Of a stretch of 64,000 nucleotides of DNA, positions 12,232 to 23,420 are shown in pieces. The stretch is from Cyclina sinensis (Eukaryota > Mollusca > Bivalvia > Venerida > Veneridae), in assembly GCA_012932295.1 (NCBI GenBank), contig JAAONU010000013.1, forward strand, positions 45,274,627 to 45,338,626, given 5' to 3'. The number at the start of each line of letters is the position of its first letter. The stretch's first letter is position 1. The position numbers and the translations under genes were made by a program. The notes under the pieces were generated by a model. That model ran no database searches and had not been told where the DNA came from. It was given only the letters and a program-made list of their open reading frames with translations.

Positions 12232-12662
12232 TTGTTATTTAAAGAAAGCCACAGACTCCAATCCTCCCTACTTTTTCTCTATAAGATCCAGTATAACCTT
12301 GTTTATGTCGACCATAGTCACCTTAGTCCAACTAGAAACTTGAACTTCCTGATCCCCCAGTCTCGTACCCAGTATCACCTCAGCTCCTACTTTCCCAGAA
12401 CTTTAAGGTATTGGAATAGCTTACCATACCAGGTCAAATCCAGTCCCAGCCTAGATATCTTTAAGGATAGGCTGTGACCGTCACCATCTAGCCCCGCCCT
12501 TATTGTTTTTAATCATGTAATCTCTTACTCTGTGAACTTTTTATATTTTAAACTTTTAACAGTGCACCTAATACTTTTTAAACACAGTTTTCTCGACAAA
12601 GCGCCTCCCAGTTATAGTCAGTATTGATTGCTCGGGAGTATCAAGTAGAAGTAGAAGTAGAA
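12232..12662 (+). pseudogene. CR1/Jockey-like LINE: RT C-terminal tail plus 3' UTR
   Basis: The frame at 12232-12477 encodes the C-terminal domain found after the RT palm in CR1/Jockey-type elements. It contains a YKIQYNLVYVDHSHL stretch, an IPQSRTQYH segment and an SYFPRTLRYWNSLP motif. The same domain, with VDHSHLTNTRN and IPQSKTQHH, is on the minus strand at 38384-38640, so both belong to one family. The 3' UTR ends in an imperfect (AGTAGA)n tail at about 12645-12661, as expected for target-primed integration. The copy is severely 5'-truncated. Confidence 0.8.
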
Positions 12663-13570
12663 TTTAAGTGAAGTAAAATTGAAGTGACTTTAGGTGTAAG
12701 GCCTAATGTGTAAACATTCGTTTCACTTGAATAGAAATCCACACCAGTATATTTTTTGACGTTGGGATATTGTTTGAAAAATAATAATATGACATCTCCA
12801 TCAAGCAGAACTTTGTGTTAATATCCAATGAAATGTCAAAGACCGATAAATCAAGCCTTATACTGTGGAATTTATGCAAATTAACCTACTCTAATGGGAC
12901 CCTTGTATATTCTGCATAGCTGTCCAAACAAAGCACTTAACTTTTTTATGACCCAATCAATATGAAAGGTGAGACAATTAGCAAAAATTGTATGGCAAGT
13001 GATCTTACAAATTGATTGAATCAGTCTGCAAAATTTTTTCATCTTTCACAGAGTGGTTAAGGAAAAGTTGTTTAAAGTAAATATTTGATGACAATCAATG
13101 CACAAAGAACACAGGGCGAAAACAAAAGCTCACCTTGAGCACATAGTGCTCAGGTGAGCTAAAACATCAAGTACATTTATAAGAAATGAAGAGTGCACCC
13201 GTTAGCAGTGCAATATACACCCACAATAGCTGCCTATAACAACTTCTTTAAAATTTTCTTCAAGACTTAAGTTTTTAAAGACACCTTGACATATTTTATA
13301 AAAAGAAAAAGAGAGCAAGAAAAAGTATTTAGCAATAATTTCAAGACACATTTAAAGAAACTTCACTGTTTTTATGCCACCACTTTGCGAGGGAGAGAGG
13401 TGGGTGGGCATATATAGTTTTTACCTGATTTCAAAGTTACTTGTAATCTCTCTAGGTTCTACTTAAACTTACGGTCAACAGTCTTTTAAGAATGTTGTTC
13501 ATTAAATCAAAGTTAAGATCAATGTTCCACGATACATGTAAGTTTTCAACACAGCAGGGGCAGCCTCACG
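12663..13570. other. Intergenic DNA with a GCTCACC/GGTGAGC hairpin
   Basis: No gene is seen. At 13128-13160 the sequence gctcacc-ttgagcac / gtgctca-ggtgagc folds into a long hairpin followed by CTAA. The same terminal motif recurs at 13850, 41752 and 45920, and a hairpin followed by CTRR resembles Helitron 3' ends. From 13375 an element rich in 'ccaccactttgcgagggagag' begins. Confidence 0.45.
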
Positions 13571-13669
13571 CTAGAAAGTAACTTTGCCCATTCCAGTATT
13601 ATCCTCAACCACTGAGTTCTTCATGGTGACTTTTTTGGCTCCAGCTTGTACTGACCCAAATTCTTCTTC
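13571..13669 (-). CDS. Terminal coding exon of unrecognised gene (exon C)
   Basis: Read on the minus strand, a polypyrimidine tract ending in AG (13671-13670) precedes an exon of 33 codons. It starts EEEFGSVQAGAKKV, ends NTGMGKVTF and stops with TAG at 13573-13571. It is in phase 0, which fits the phase-0 donor of exon B (14347) or B' (14850). The product is a lysine- and glycine-containing C-terminus that I do not recognise. The support is the splice-phase agreement across three exons rather than homology. Confidence 0.65.
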   Translation of the reverse strand, partial: EEEFGSVQAGAKKVTMKNSVVEDNTGMGKVTF

Positions 13670-13825
13670 CTGGAAAAAATGTAATCTACAGATCAGTAAT
13701 GTGTTCTATGAGTACTGATATAGAAGTACCCAAATATAAATGACTTGAAAAACATTTAATTGTATGTCGAAGTTCAGTACAAGCCTTGTGACATCCCACT
13801 ACACCAGTCAAAAGGTATTAAAACA

Positions 13826-14236
13826 AGAGGGCCATGATGGGACTATATCGCTCACCTGAGTATGAATGCTTTTAACAAAGTTGTTACAGACCTGGTTTAT
13901 TGTTCCCAGATGACCCATCTTCGAACTTCGCCTAGAAATAACCAAAACGACCTTTTCTGAGAAATTTCCTGGATATTTGGGCTACAAAATTACTTCTACA
14001 GTGTTAACAAGGTTTTTCCATATTTGGGATCTGCAACCTAGGTTTTAACCCAGATAATTATATTCAAACTTGTCCAAGTAATTACTAAGACAAACATCCT
14101 GACTAAGTTTCATGACAGTTGGGACAAAAATGTGACCATCAGAGTGATAACAAACTAAGTGTGGATAGATGACTGACTATGGACATTGATCGGTACTAAT
14201 AGCATACCATAAGGCTACAGCTCACGTGAGCACAAA
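13826..14236. repeat. Short interspersed element with GCTCACCTGAG-type ends
   Basis: Begins 'agagggccatgatgg' and 'cgctcacctgag' (about 13849-13860) and closes with 'gctcacgtgagc' near 14218-14231. The same opening is found at 41728-41762. It lies within the intron between exons B and C. It has no coding capacity and is probably a non-autonomous DNA element. Confidence 0.55.
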
Positions 14237-14346
14237 GTTAGCACATACCAGGAAAATAATGATTTGAACAACATTGCAGTAGTTTCTATGTCAGTTTTAA
14301 CTAAGAATACTACTCAAGAGAAAACAGAAATAAGGGAATGATTTAC

Positions 14347-14423
14347 CTGAACAAGCTTGCCTTGAATGGAGTTCTTGTGCATTTTCGGAGATCGCAGTGC
14401 TTCAACAGTGGAAAAGATTAAGG
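14347..14423 (-). CDS. Penultimate exon of the same gene, copy B (77 bp)
   Basis: Minus strand: the acceptor is ttaactttcctgcag and the donor is CAG|gtaaatc. The only open frame starts with 2 nt completing a codon, then encodes 25 residues (LIFSTVEALRSPKM, then IQGKLVQ) and ends in phase 0. This joins exon A (1 nt left over) on one side and exon C (phase 0) on the other. A near-identical copy, B', lies 503 bp upstream in gene sense. Because 77 is not a multiple of 3, using both copies would give CCT TAA, an immediate stop. Confidence 0.65.
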
Positions 14424-14849
14424 CTGCAGGAAAGTTAAGAATTCTCTGGCCTTTATTCTTATGACTGTAAGGAACTTTCAAAGTTAATGGCATGGCACAG
14501 GGAACTTTTGACAATGCCTTCACTACATGTAATTGCCTATCCTAGTTCTTCTTTTGTGTTCTACAGCATAATAGTCTTGCCAACCTGCAGTTAAGGTACA
14601 AAAGAATTTATTTCCATAATTCACTAGGTACAATTGTACTGACACCATTAAATCAGCGGTTTATTTCCAAATAATGCTGGGGAAGTTTTAATAAGGCATT
14701 CAACACAAGGGCGATCAGTGATAACACGTGTCGCCTGATGATAGCCAAAAAGCAGTTGTATTGAGAGGTGATTGGACAGTCTCTTGTGTCAACAGTCTTT
14801 TGACTAAGAATACTATTCAAGCGAAAACAGAAATAAGGGAATGATTTAC

Positions 14850-14926
14850 CTGAACAAGCTTGCCTTGAATGGAGATCTTGTGCATTTTCGGAGATCGCAG
14901 TGCTTCAACAGTGTAAAAGGTTAAGG
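14850..14926 (-). CDS. Alternative penultimate exon of the same gene, copy B' (77 bp)
   Basis: The same acceptor (ttaactttcctgcag) and donor (CAG|gtaaatc) are found as in copy B, with the same open frame and phases. The protein differs at three positions: LTFYTV against LIFSTV, and HKIS against HKNS. The duplication covers about 155 bp (about 14298-14451 and 14798-14955), so it includes both splice sites. The intact frame and sites suggest use as a mutually exclusive exon. A recent decaying duplicate is the alternative. Confidence 0.55.
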
Positions 14927-14964
14927 CTGCAGGAAAGTTAAGAATTCTTTTAAGTTAAAATCAT

Positions 14965-15350
14965 TCCCTTCATTTCTTTTTTAATTCAAGGGCCAGAACT
15001 CAGCCAAAAATTATTCTACCAAATATCCCATTAAATATGTGCAAGTACTTAAAGTACTGATCAATCCTATAACATTTTATTCATGCTTAGTAGTTTAAGA
15101 GAAGTAGTGCGGACAAACTTTAAAACTAAAAATCATTAAAGGGCCATAACTTTGACGAAAATGATTGAACCAGAAATTGCCGATGATATGCAAAACTAGA
15201 TTTAAAACTGATCATTCCTGTAATGTTTGGATGAAATCGAACTAGTAGTTTCTGAGGAGTAGTCCGGACAAGTTTTGTGACGGACAGACAGATGACGGAG
15301 AAGAGATCCCTATATGCCATGTTACTTTGAAGCAAGCGGCACAAACATTA
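14965..15350. repeat. Interspersed repeat with two ~140-bp subunits
   Basis: Two diverged units begin 'agggcca(g/t)aact' (about 14990 and 15140) and each ends near 'gtagt(g/c)cggacaa(a/g)(c/t)tt'. They are followed by 'gacggacagacagatgacgg'. No coding frame is seen. This layout, a 'gggccataact' start and a (GACA)-type end, recurs in the window at 26970 and 44460. Confidence 0.6.
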
Positions 15351-16006
15351 GGGGGGAGGTGGGCAGGGCAGTATATTGCAGTTTGCTGTATTTTAATTCT
15401 TTCATTACAGCAGCTTAGTCAAACTTAATTCTATCTGGATATCTACAAAGCTAGTACTTTTAAATGTTATTCATTATCGGTACTGTGTGCTTGGCTATGT
15501 AAGGTGTAAGGGTTGTCAAAAGCAGTAGGAAATTTCTCAATGCCATTTAATACATGAACCTCTGAAAACAGTATAAATTCGTTATTTAAATAAGATATTT
15601 TTTTACTTGAAGAAAGAGCTTGCAATGAGTGATACATGTGCCCAAGTGTAACACTTCTTAGCTTCAAATGCATTAAGCATGATCACTATTTTATTATTTT
15701 GTTTAATCTACTTACCACTTAATATTAATAATAAAGCATACTGATTTTATGATGTCCTGACAACCAAATTGCATGAAGCAAAACAATTTATTTTCAACCA
15801 GATCTTCTGTGAAGAAGCTGCTTTAAATATTTTGTTTGTAGAAAATACCTTCATACATGAAAGGAAGTGTAAATGTTAGCAAAAGAACACCTTTGAGAAC
15901 AATGTCTTAACTGCAGGATTTTCTTGAAGCCTAGTAAAAACATGCCTATGTCAATCTATAAAAAACTGGTATATGGAATTTTAGTAAAAAAGTAAGACCA
16001 TCTTAC

Positions 16007-16092
16007 GCGGGGTTGTTTGACACAGTATAATATCATAGATCTTTGACGTCAGCCCGGTTATAACTTTATAGCAGAATTCTTCATGCAAGAAC
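16007..16092 (-). CDS. Upstream coding exon of the same gene (exon A)
   Basis: Minus strand: a strong polypyrimidine acceptor (tttcctttgctttttag, AG at 16094-16093) and donor CCGC|gtaaga. Of three frames only one is open: 1 nt, then 28 codons (FLHEEFCYKVITGL, then IILCQTTP), then 1 nt. The 1-nt remainder plus the 2-nt start of exon B or B' gives a proline codon, so phases agree. Further 5' exons were not identified. An exon-like segment at 16704-16765 with a good acceptor and donor has stops in all frames and could at most be untranslated. Confidence 0.55.
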
Positions 16093-17589
16093 CTAAAAAG
16101 CAAAGGAAAGGAAAAAAAGGATAATGTATCAAAGTCCTATTTTCATTGTCTGTTTTGTATTCAATGCTTGGTTTCAACACCTTTTTGGCTCATATGGAAG
16201 GGTTAAGTTCACCTTTCTAGCTTTGACTTCATAGTTATCCAACCTAAGTACTTCAAGTCTTACATGTACAGATCTCTTTGCAATGGAGTGGACTGGCTTT
16301 ATCTTTACTTAAATCAGACATTTAGTGAAAGATCTTAAGAGTCTAAGACATAATGCTCTAGATCAGAAATTTTTTGCGTAGCATGGTTTTGGAATCCATA
16401 ATGCCTGGACTGACAGTCAACACTTAACCGAACAAATAAAACAGGTAATTGCTTCTTTTCCTCATCAACTGAACTAAAAAAAGGGAAAGGTACCACAGGC
16501 TAAATATTAGCATTAGACTCAATATGAAAACATACCGGAGGAGCTATTAAGCGAGTGATTAATTTTGCTATAAGAAAGCACTACACTGTCAACACAAACC
16601 ATTAAAATTATAAACTTTAGTGGGTTGCATGTCAATATCACCACTTCTCTGCCTTCACTGACAGAGCTTCCTTTTTCCTAGCTGTCCTTCCCCTTGTACC
16701 TGATTAACAAACCAACAGCCACATTATCACAGGGGCTGAAAAAGTGTACCCTATGACGTCAGTAATATCCGTCATCTGTAAAAGAAAGAGGAATTTTGAA
16801 TGCATGTCATTAAAAAGCCATAAAGTAACAGTGATGAAATGATATGTGAATCTGTTCATGCAATTTCTGTTAAACATGTATTTAGTCATTCTCCTCTTAA
16901 TACATTTGAAATATACTTCAATACCGATGCTAGATGAGATTTCAACAAAGTATTATAGTAGCTGCCAGGATGGGTTAAAGTTCATCAGTATGGTAGAACC
17001 CCTCCAAACCAGAGCCCCTATAAATCGGCTGATCCCACTTCGACCTCCTTCAAACCGGATACCCATGCACTCCTGATACCGAACAATTTTGCAGAAAAAT
17101 AAAGTTAATATCAATGTGAATCTACCTCCAAAACCCATTCATGACTTTCCTTGGCTAATATTGGTCATGCACTTCAGATTTTCAAACTTGCCAAAATCAA
17201 ATTATGTGTCAAATAAAGAACATAAATGGATTTTATTGCTTCTACATTTGGAGGCATTCATGGGTTTACATTTCATTACTGAAAATTGTTTTGTTTGCAA
17301 CTTTCTACAGAAGGTAGACATAACCTGACAAATTCCAATTATGAAATAAGTATATAAATTTTGTACCATATACCCTTTTTCTTTGTTTTGGACTGCTTTA
17401 AAAGGACCATTTAATGTTCATTTTCTTTTACCAATTACCAAATGCCTGGACTATTACTGAAAGCAGCATAAACACAAAACAAAATTTACTCTTGCATTGC
17501 ATTGAACCATGACAGTGGTGCAGTAATGTAGTCACAAAAAAGACAATAATTCCGATACATGTCTGTGTGTGTCTTTGTTTCCAAATATG

Positions 17590-17643
17590 GACTTTAACAA
17601 CCCCCCCCCCCCCCCCTCAAAACCCCCCCCCCCCCCCCCGCCC
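17590..17643. repeat. Poly-C runs
   Basis: Two long C homopolymers, separated by tcaaaa, end in cgccctcc. They are a simple repeat and an assembly risk. Any open frame starting through them is not credible upstream of about 17650. Confidence 0.9.
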
Positions 17644-17644
17644 T

Positions 17645-18835
17645 CCAAACCGGACAATTGTAAAATATTTAATTTCATTGCACTTAACGAAAATGAAACC
17701 AGTATTTAACAATTCTAATGTAAATGATTTGAATCAATTATCTATGTGTATGCTACTATTTGTCGATGACATTGTCTTATTTACAAAATATGTATCTAGT
17801 CTGCAAGTTAAGTTTGATATTGTGTACCGTTATTTCTCAAAATGGGGTCTGAAAATAAATGTCAAGAAGACCAAAGCTAGTATTTTTGAGAAAAGAAAAC
17901 AAAAAGAAAATAATATGAATATTTTATTAATGGTGAAAAATTGGAAAAAGTTGATAGTTTTTGTTATTTAGGTGTAAAGTTTTACTACACAAGTAACTTG
18001 AAGTATATGATGTTACTTCTCTCAATGAGCAAGCTCTCAGAGCATACAACAGTCTATTATCTATTTTTGAAAGAGTGAAACATGACATCAAAACTAAAAT
18101 GTCACTTTTTGACTCTTTATGATTATGCCTATTCTATTGTACTCTGCAGAAGTATGGGGAATATTCGAGTTCAAAGAAGTAGATAAATTACTTACGGTTT
18201 TGAAAGAATATATAAAGTGTTAAGAAACAGCTCTCAAATTTAGCAGTGTTTGTTGAGTTCGGAAGGTATCCATAGTCAGTCATTATGAAGGACGTGTTTT
18301 AAGTTAATAGTGTAAAATTATGAAAAATCCTAACATGCCAATGTATAGAAGTTTTGTTGGGCAGTGTAAAAATGGAAATGATAAGTCATGGTCACGAGGT
18401 ATTAGAAATTATTTGGATATCTTAGGATTTGATGATGCGCGTACGAATTATAACAACGACATGAATTAAAGAAATTTATTCGAACAATGAATTTTACAAA
18501 AATGGCATGCTTCTATTGCAAATTTGCCCAAACTTGACTTTTATAGAAAATTTAAAAGTCAGTTTGGTTTTGAAAACTATTTAATCTATATCTCTAATGA
18601 TGTTGAAAGAAACAGTTTACACAGTTAAGATTATCGTCTCATAGCTTAGAGGTAGAATCTGGCAGGTATAATGGTGTTAAAAGACAAAATAGATTTTGCA
18701 AAATATGTAAAACTAATGTTATTGAGTCTGAATATCATTTTCTTTCATTTTGTATGAAATATTTAGTTAATACGGAATGGCCTAATATTCAGAAATGCAT
18801 AAACATTATGTCAGCCCATAATAGAAAATTTTAAA
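17645..18835 (+). pseudogene. Non-LTR retrotransposon RT (palm to C-terminus), decayed
   Basis: The frame at 17645-17971 contains LLFVDDIVLF, the catalytic YADD-box equivalent with Val-Asp-Asp. It is followed by a WGLKINVKKTK motif, the conserved thumb-proximal segment of LINE RTs. Frameshifts and stops follow. Near 18620-18770 the sequence still encodes the C-terminal LSSxSLEVESGRY and FCKICKTNVIESEYHFLSFC motifs typical of mollusc and cnidarian LINEs. The 5' part (endonuclease and RT fingers) is missing, joined at the poly-C tract. It is clearly inactive. Confidence 0.82.
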
Positions 18836-19770
18836 CTGCGACCAAATACTCTTGAAGAGCTAAATACTTCGTGATTTATTTATTGTAAAATTGTTAGTAT
18901 TCTTGTGTTGTAGTGTATTGTACATTGTCCATTGTATTTTACTTTGCTCTGTATCGTCTTTTGACCATATTGTTTTTTATGTATATTAATGGCCATAGGC
19001 ATTTGATAATACCGATTTGCCAATAAACCGCAACTGAACAGTTATTTATCCAGAAAGTTAGTTATATTAATGTTTTTCTATTCAAATTGTCTACAAAGGC
19101 ATACAATTCATTTGATTTATGAATAAAGTGACGTGGGAGATAATTCAGAACTTTTTACTTGTGAAATCGATTCCGAAAGAAGCTGCTTGATTTTTTTTGT
19201 TTTTAATTTCGGATCTCACGAATCTTTCTAACACTTGTTTTTGTTCATGATTAGTCTAGAATATCTTGTATAAAAGTATCTTTGTATAAAAATATTTCCT
19301 TTATCTGCAAACATTGATTTTTTATGTCATGTCAAACGAAAGCTTTCGCATAGCCTGCCTCTTTTGCACCTGTACATGATTCGTTTTGCACATCATTTTT
19401 TTTAAATATTTATTTTTTTCTATTAAGGACTGTTTATTTTTTTTTGAGAACATTGATTTTTAGTACCAGAGTTTTCACCGTAAAAAGTTTTACATATTTT
19501 GCTTATTTTTATTTCTTTTGGTGGTATATTAACTTGTAATATTTCTTATTGCGTCTTTAACCAGTTATCATTTGAACTGTCTCCGCCAAGAAAAGACTGG
19601 TTTCCCCATTCTCGTTTCAGTTAATCGATCGAGATCGATTTCTTATCTATGTAACTCTTGAAGAAAATGAATGTCAAGTTTATCAAATTTAGCCAATATT
19701 TTTGTTGTTGTTCGTTGAAGCCTTTTGCATTAAAAGTACAACATTTTTCTTATACATTTTTCTCTCTATA
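18836..19770. other. AT-rich intergenic DNA
   Basis: I see no gene. T-rich runs are frequent at 19190-19460. Confidence 0.5.
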
Positions 19771-19774
19771 AGAG

Positions 19775-20400
19775 AAGCTGTCGGGAGAAGAAAAACACAA
19801 GCACCCGACTACCGCCGCCTCCGTATTTTTCTAAGTGTCGCTCTATTGTGGGTACCGGTATAAATGCAAAGTCCTGTACGAGTTATTTCCCTTCCCGGGT
19901 ATCATTTCTACTGTGGGTACCTAGTCTCTCCGCGGGGGAAGAAAAACACAAGTACCCGGCTACCGCCGCCGCCGCCGTATTTTTCTTTAAAATTTTCTAA
20001 GTGTCGCTTTATTTAGGGTACCGTCATATATGCATAGTCCTGTACGAGTTATTTCCCTCCCGGGTATCATTTCTACTAAGGGTACCTAGTCTCCCCTTCT
20101 CGCGGGGGAAGAAAAACACAAGTAATTTTCTTTAAAATTGTCTAAGTGTCGCTCTATTGTGGGTACTTTCATGCCTGTAGAGTTCTGTACGAGTTACATC
20201 CCTTAGACCGGGTATGGATATAATGAATTAAATTACTTGTATAACTCTGGGTACCTAATCTCTCCCCTTGTATAGGTGCCAGAAACGCCGAAGAATGCAA
20301 GTACTGCCGCGCCGTAGTATTTCTTTGGCGAAATTTTTCTAAGTGTCATTCTTGTGTGGGTACTGCTACCCGTATGAAAATGTGATAAAACTATCCCCCT
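19775..20400. repeat. Tandem array, about 155-180 bp units, four copies, GCC-rich
   Basis: Units share 'gaagaaaaacacaag(c/t)acccg', 'taccgccgcc', 'tttctaagtgtcgct', 'gggtacc' and 'tgtacgagtta'. They start near 19785, 19937, 20104 and 20285. The second unit has an expanded GCC triplet run and the fourth is the most diverged. No coding frame spans the units. Confidence 0.8.
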
Positions 20401-23400
20401 CATACTTATATTGAATGCCAGTGAGCAAACAATATCACTAAATAAACTTTTCTGATCATTTGCAACTATTACTTAGGCGAATATAAGCCATTTCAATGAG
20501 CGAAGTGCTCGGCGCTCTCGTATTGGCGCCCTCATGGCCGATTTTCCTTTTTTTTCATCTTTTTTTTTAAAATCAATCCTCATATACTCTCATTGGTACA
20601 AGTGTACCCTCCTGCACTCCCAAATACACTCATATCATATCATTTAAATCGATATCAGGGTATATTGACACCAGGCAGTCAACCTTGTCATAAAAACCCG
20701 CCATGACGGGCATCTCGAATGTCAACCTTGACATGACGAGAGGTTCACCCGATAAATTCCTACGCCTTGCCAAATAAACTTTCTCATATTAAGACACTAA
20801 CCTATTATTCTCTATATTCCGGTATTTTCTACAGTATCTTTTGTGTATTGTCGTAACAAAATCATATAGAGTATTAAGCTACTCGACGTCAACGTTGAAG
20901 AATGCAAATAATCTGATTTTGTTTGCATCGTGCTATGTGAATCTTTTTACACAAAATATATTTAATATATTCAATTGATATTCTTTTTATTTATGAAGCT
21001 TTAGATTGTCTGCAATCTGCATCCGTACATGTTTATTATTAATGAAAACTTATTGAAAAAAATATACAGTATCTCAAATGTACATTTATGTACCAAGTCC
21101 TTGTGACCAGTGAATATATTGAAATAATTTTCCTCTTGACTACCTTCTAACTTTAAAGCTACTAATGTCAGACTGAAGAATTAAACAAGGAACCATTTTC
21201 CTATTGGATTAATGTAAAGTTTTCATAGTAATGTCACTTTTATGCAAGAGAAAGGATGTAAGTTTGTAATAGTTTTCTATTTCTGTATCATACTTTTAAC
21301 GAAATTTTCATTTACCACAACAGTGTGACAAACCGTGTAATTAGAAAACATTAGACTACTCTGAGGTCAGTTGTTGAATAAATGGAGGTGAACTGGTGAT
21401 TATTGCCTTGTCAAAACTTGTCTGGTACGATGCACATGGGAAAACAGTTATAGTGAAACGAACAATGCAAAATGTTTGTATGTAAATGGAAACTAGACAA
21501 GACCAACGACCGACGACCAGTAAGAGCATATCACCAACAAGAGCATAAAAAATGAAACTGTTAACGTCCAAATTAAGAAACTGAAACTAGGCATTTATTG
21601 TGACAGACATTAACTGATATTGCGTATATAAAAATGAAAAAAATACACAAACAGAAATATGAGTTTTCGCTATTGTGATTAAGTGAAAAGAAACAAAATG
21701 ATACATGTAAGTGTAGTGTTTGACACTAAATCAAAGGTATCTCTATCTAGTAAATACAACATTAAAATATTACTTTTACGGCACAGTCATCTTTTGCTTT
21801 ATTTGCTTTCATTTTCTGTAATAGATATTCTTTAGATTATTTATATAATCGCATTCACATTGAACAATCACTACGCATACAAATAATTGAACTTTGCGAA
21901 ACTTTGTCTCATTACTATAGACTGATCTAAAATCAGGTCAATATGCTTAGTATCCTAGACTGAATCTTATTTCTTTCACTCGCGAAATGCGTATTCCTTG
22001 TACAAAAGAAATGTAAAATTCCAAACAACAGTGTTAAAGAATTAACGTCTTCAAAAATAGCATACTCCGTGTATAAAACAAACAACAACAATAATATTGG
22101 TTCGGGGTTTGTTTTTTCAAATTAAAAAAAAAAAGATAAGGGTTCTCATTATAAGAAATATTTGCTACCTAAAGTCTGCTTGCGTCCTAGCGGCTTAGCG
22201 ACCAAAAATCTACCACAATAAGAATAATATATTTCAATTAAGTTGTGTGAAAAGCAACAATCAAAGGGATTCTGGTGGGCGACCCCGGTCCGCGTTCTCG
22301 CCTCGGCGGTCCATATTTGCAAGCCCTCAAAGCACCTGAAACGACCAGACTAATGCTTGGCAACATGAAAACAAGAAGAAAAAAAAGTTACACCTTTACC
22401 GGGACTCGAACCCATGGTCACTGCTATATGCCGTATATAGTAATACTGTGTAAAATAGATGATTAAATTTTTGTCACTAACATTTCACAATGTTTAGTTA
22501 GAATAGTAAAAGGCTATGGTGAGATATTTTACTAAGGGAAATGAGAACATTAACCGGATTTTCAAGATGAATAAATATAACTTATTGATCAACTACTGAC
22601 GACTATTTAAAATGAAATAAAAATCTTAAAATTTTCAATATTCCAAGTTTTAGTTTTTCAAAAAGGGTTTAAAATGCACTTGTATACACATATGAATGTT
22701 AAAATGCCATATACAATTAGGCAGAAACTCTTATTGTCCTCATTATCGTTCATTGTTAGTGATGTCTCTTTTTTAAACTGACCACTTTAAAACTCTTTGC
22801 TCTTTGTTTCCCAATTATTTGACTGTGTAGGGAGGTTGTTTTCTGAATGTGGGTTTTCTTGATATGCATTTTTTCCACATTTTTGTAGTTTGCATGTTGA
22901 CAATATACACGTTCCTACATTTCGAATTCATGAGACTGCAGTTTGATATATTAACGAGACTACTGGTCTATATAATAAATAAAAAATATATATCACAATA
23001 TCCTCTTTTGCTGTAGAATAATGTTTAATCACTCAGCTCATTCTCTTCGTTTTGTTGTGTTCACCGGAGAGAAGAAATTTGTAAACTTAAATAATAATTT
23101 AATTCTTGACCAAGATTAGCAGTCTTTTAAATATAAATAAAGAAGACAATAACATTTTTCTAATATTTCTATTTATACAAAGGAAATGAGAAAATGAAAT
23201 GTTTTGATAAATAGAAACGCCCTTAGACAGAGCACCTTGTGATAACATATTCAACTTTATAAAGATCTTTTTAGAGCCCTTTCAATCATTCTTGTCTTTT
23301 GATAACATTGAGCACTGGGCAAACAGTTCAACGCCAACATTAATTTAAGCCTCATAACGTTAGTTATTTATTTACTATAATTTTAGACCATATATGGTCA

Positions 23401-23420
23401 GAGCAACAATTAATACACAA
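20401..23420. other. Intergenic region without supported genes
   Basis: The only local structures are a small palindrome at about 20698-20712 (cccgccatgacgggc) and an isolated RNA polymerase III B-box-like sequence on the minus strand at 22400-22413 (GGGTTCGAGTCCCG) without a properly spaced A box. Open frames here are short and lack domain support. Confidence 0.5.

Noticed and set aside
16704..16765. Exon-like segment with good acceptor (tttcttttacag) and donor (CAG|gtacaag)
   Set aside because: All three frames contain stops and the phases do not fit exon A. It could be a non-coding exon, but there is no support.
17567..17650. Open frame starting upstream of and through the poly-C runs
   Set aside because: Homopolymer translation is not meaningful. 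Only the part after about 17650 encodes RT motifs.
22400..22413. B-box-like GGTTCGAGTCCC on the minus strand, considered as a tRNA or SINE
   Set aside because: No A box lies at tRNA spacing and there is no cloverleaf pairing. It is at most a remnant.
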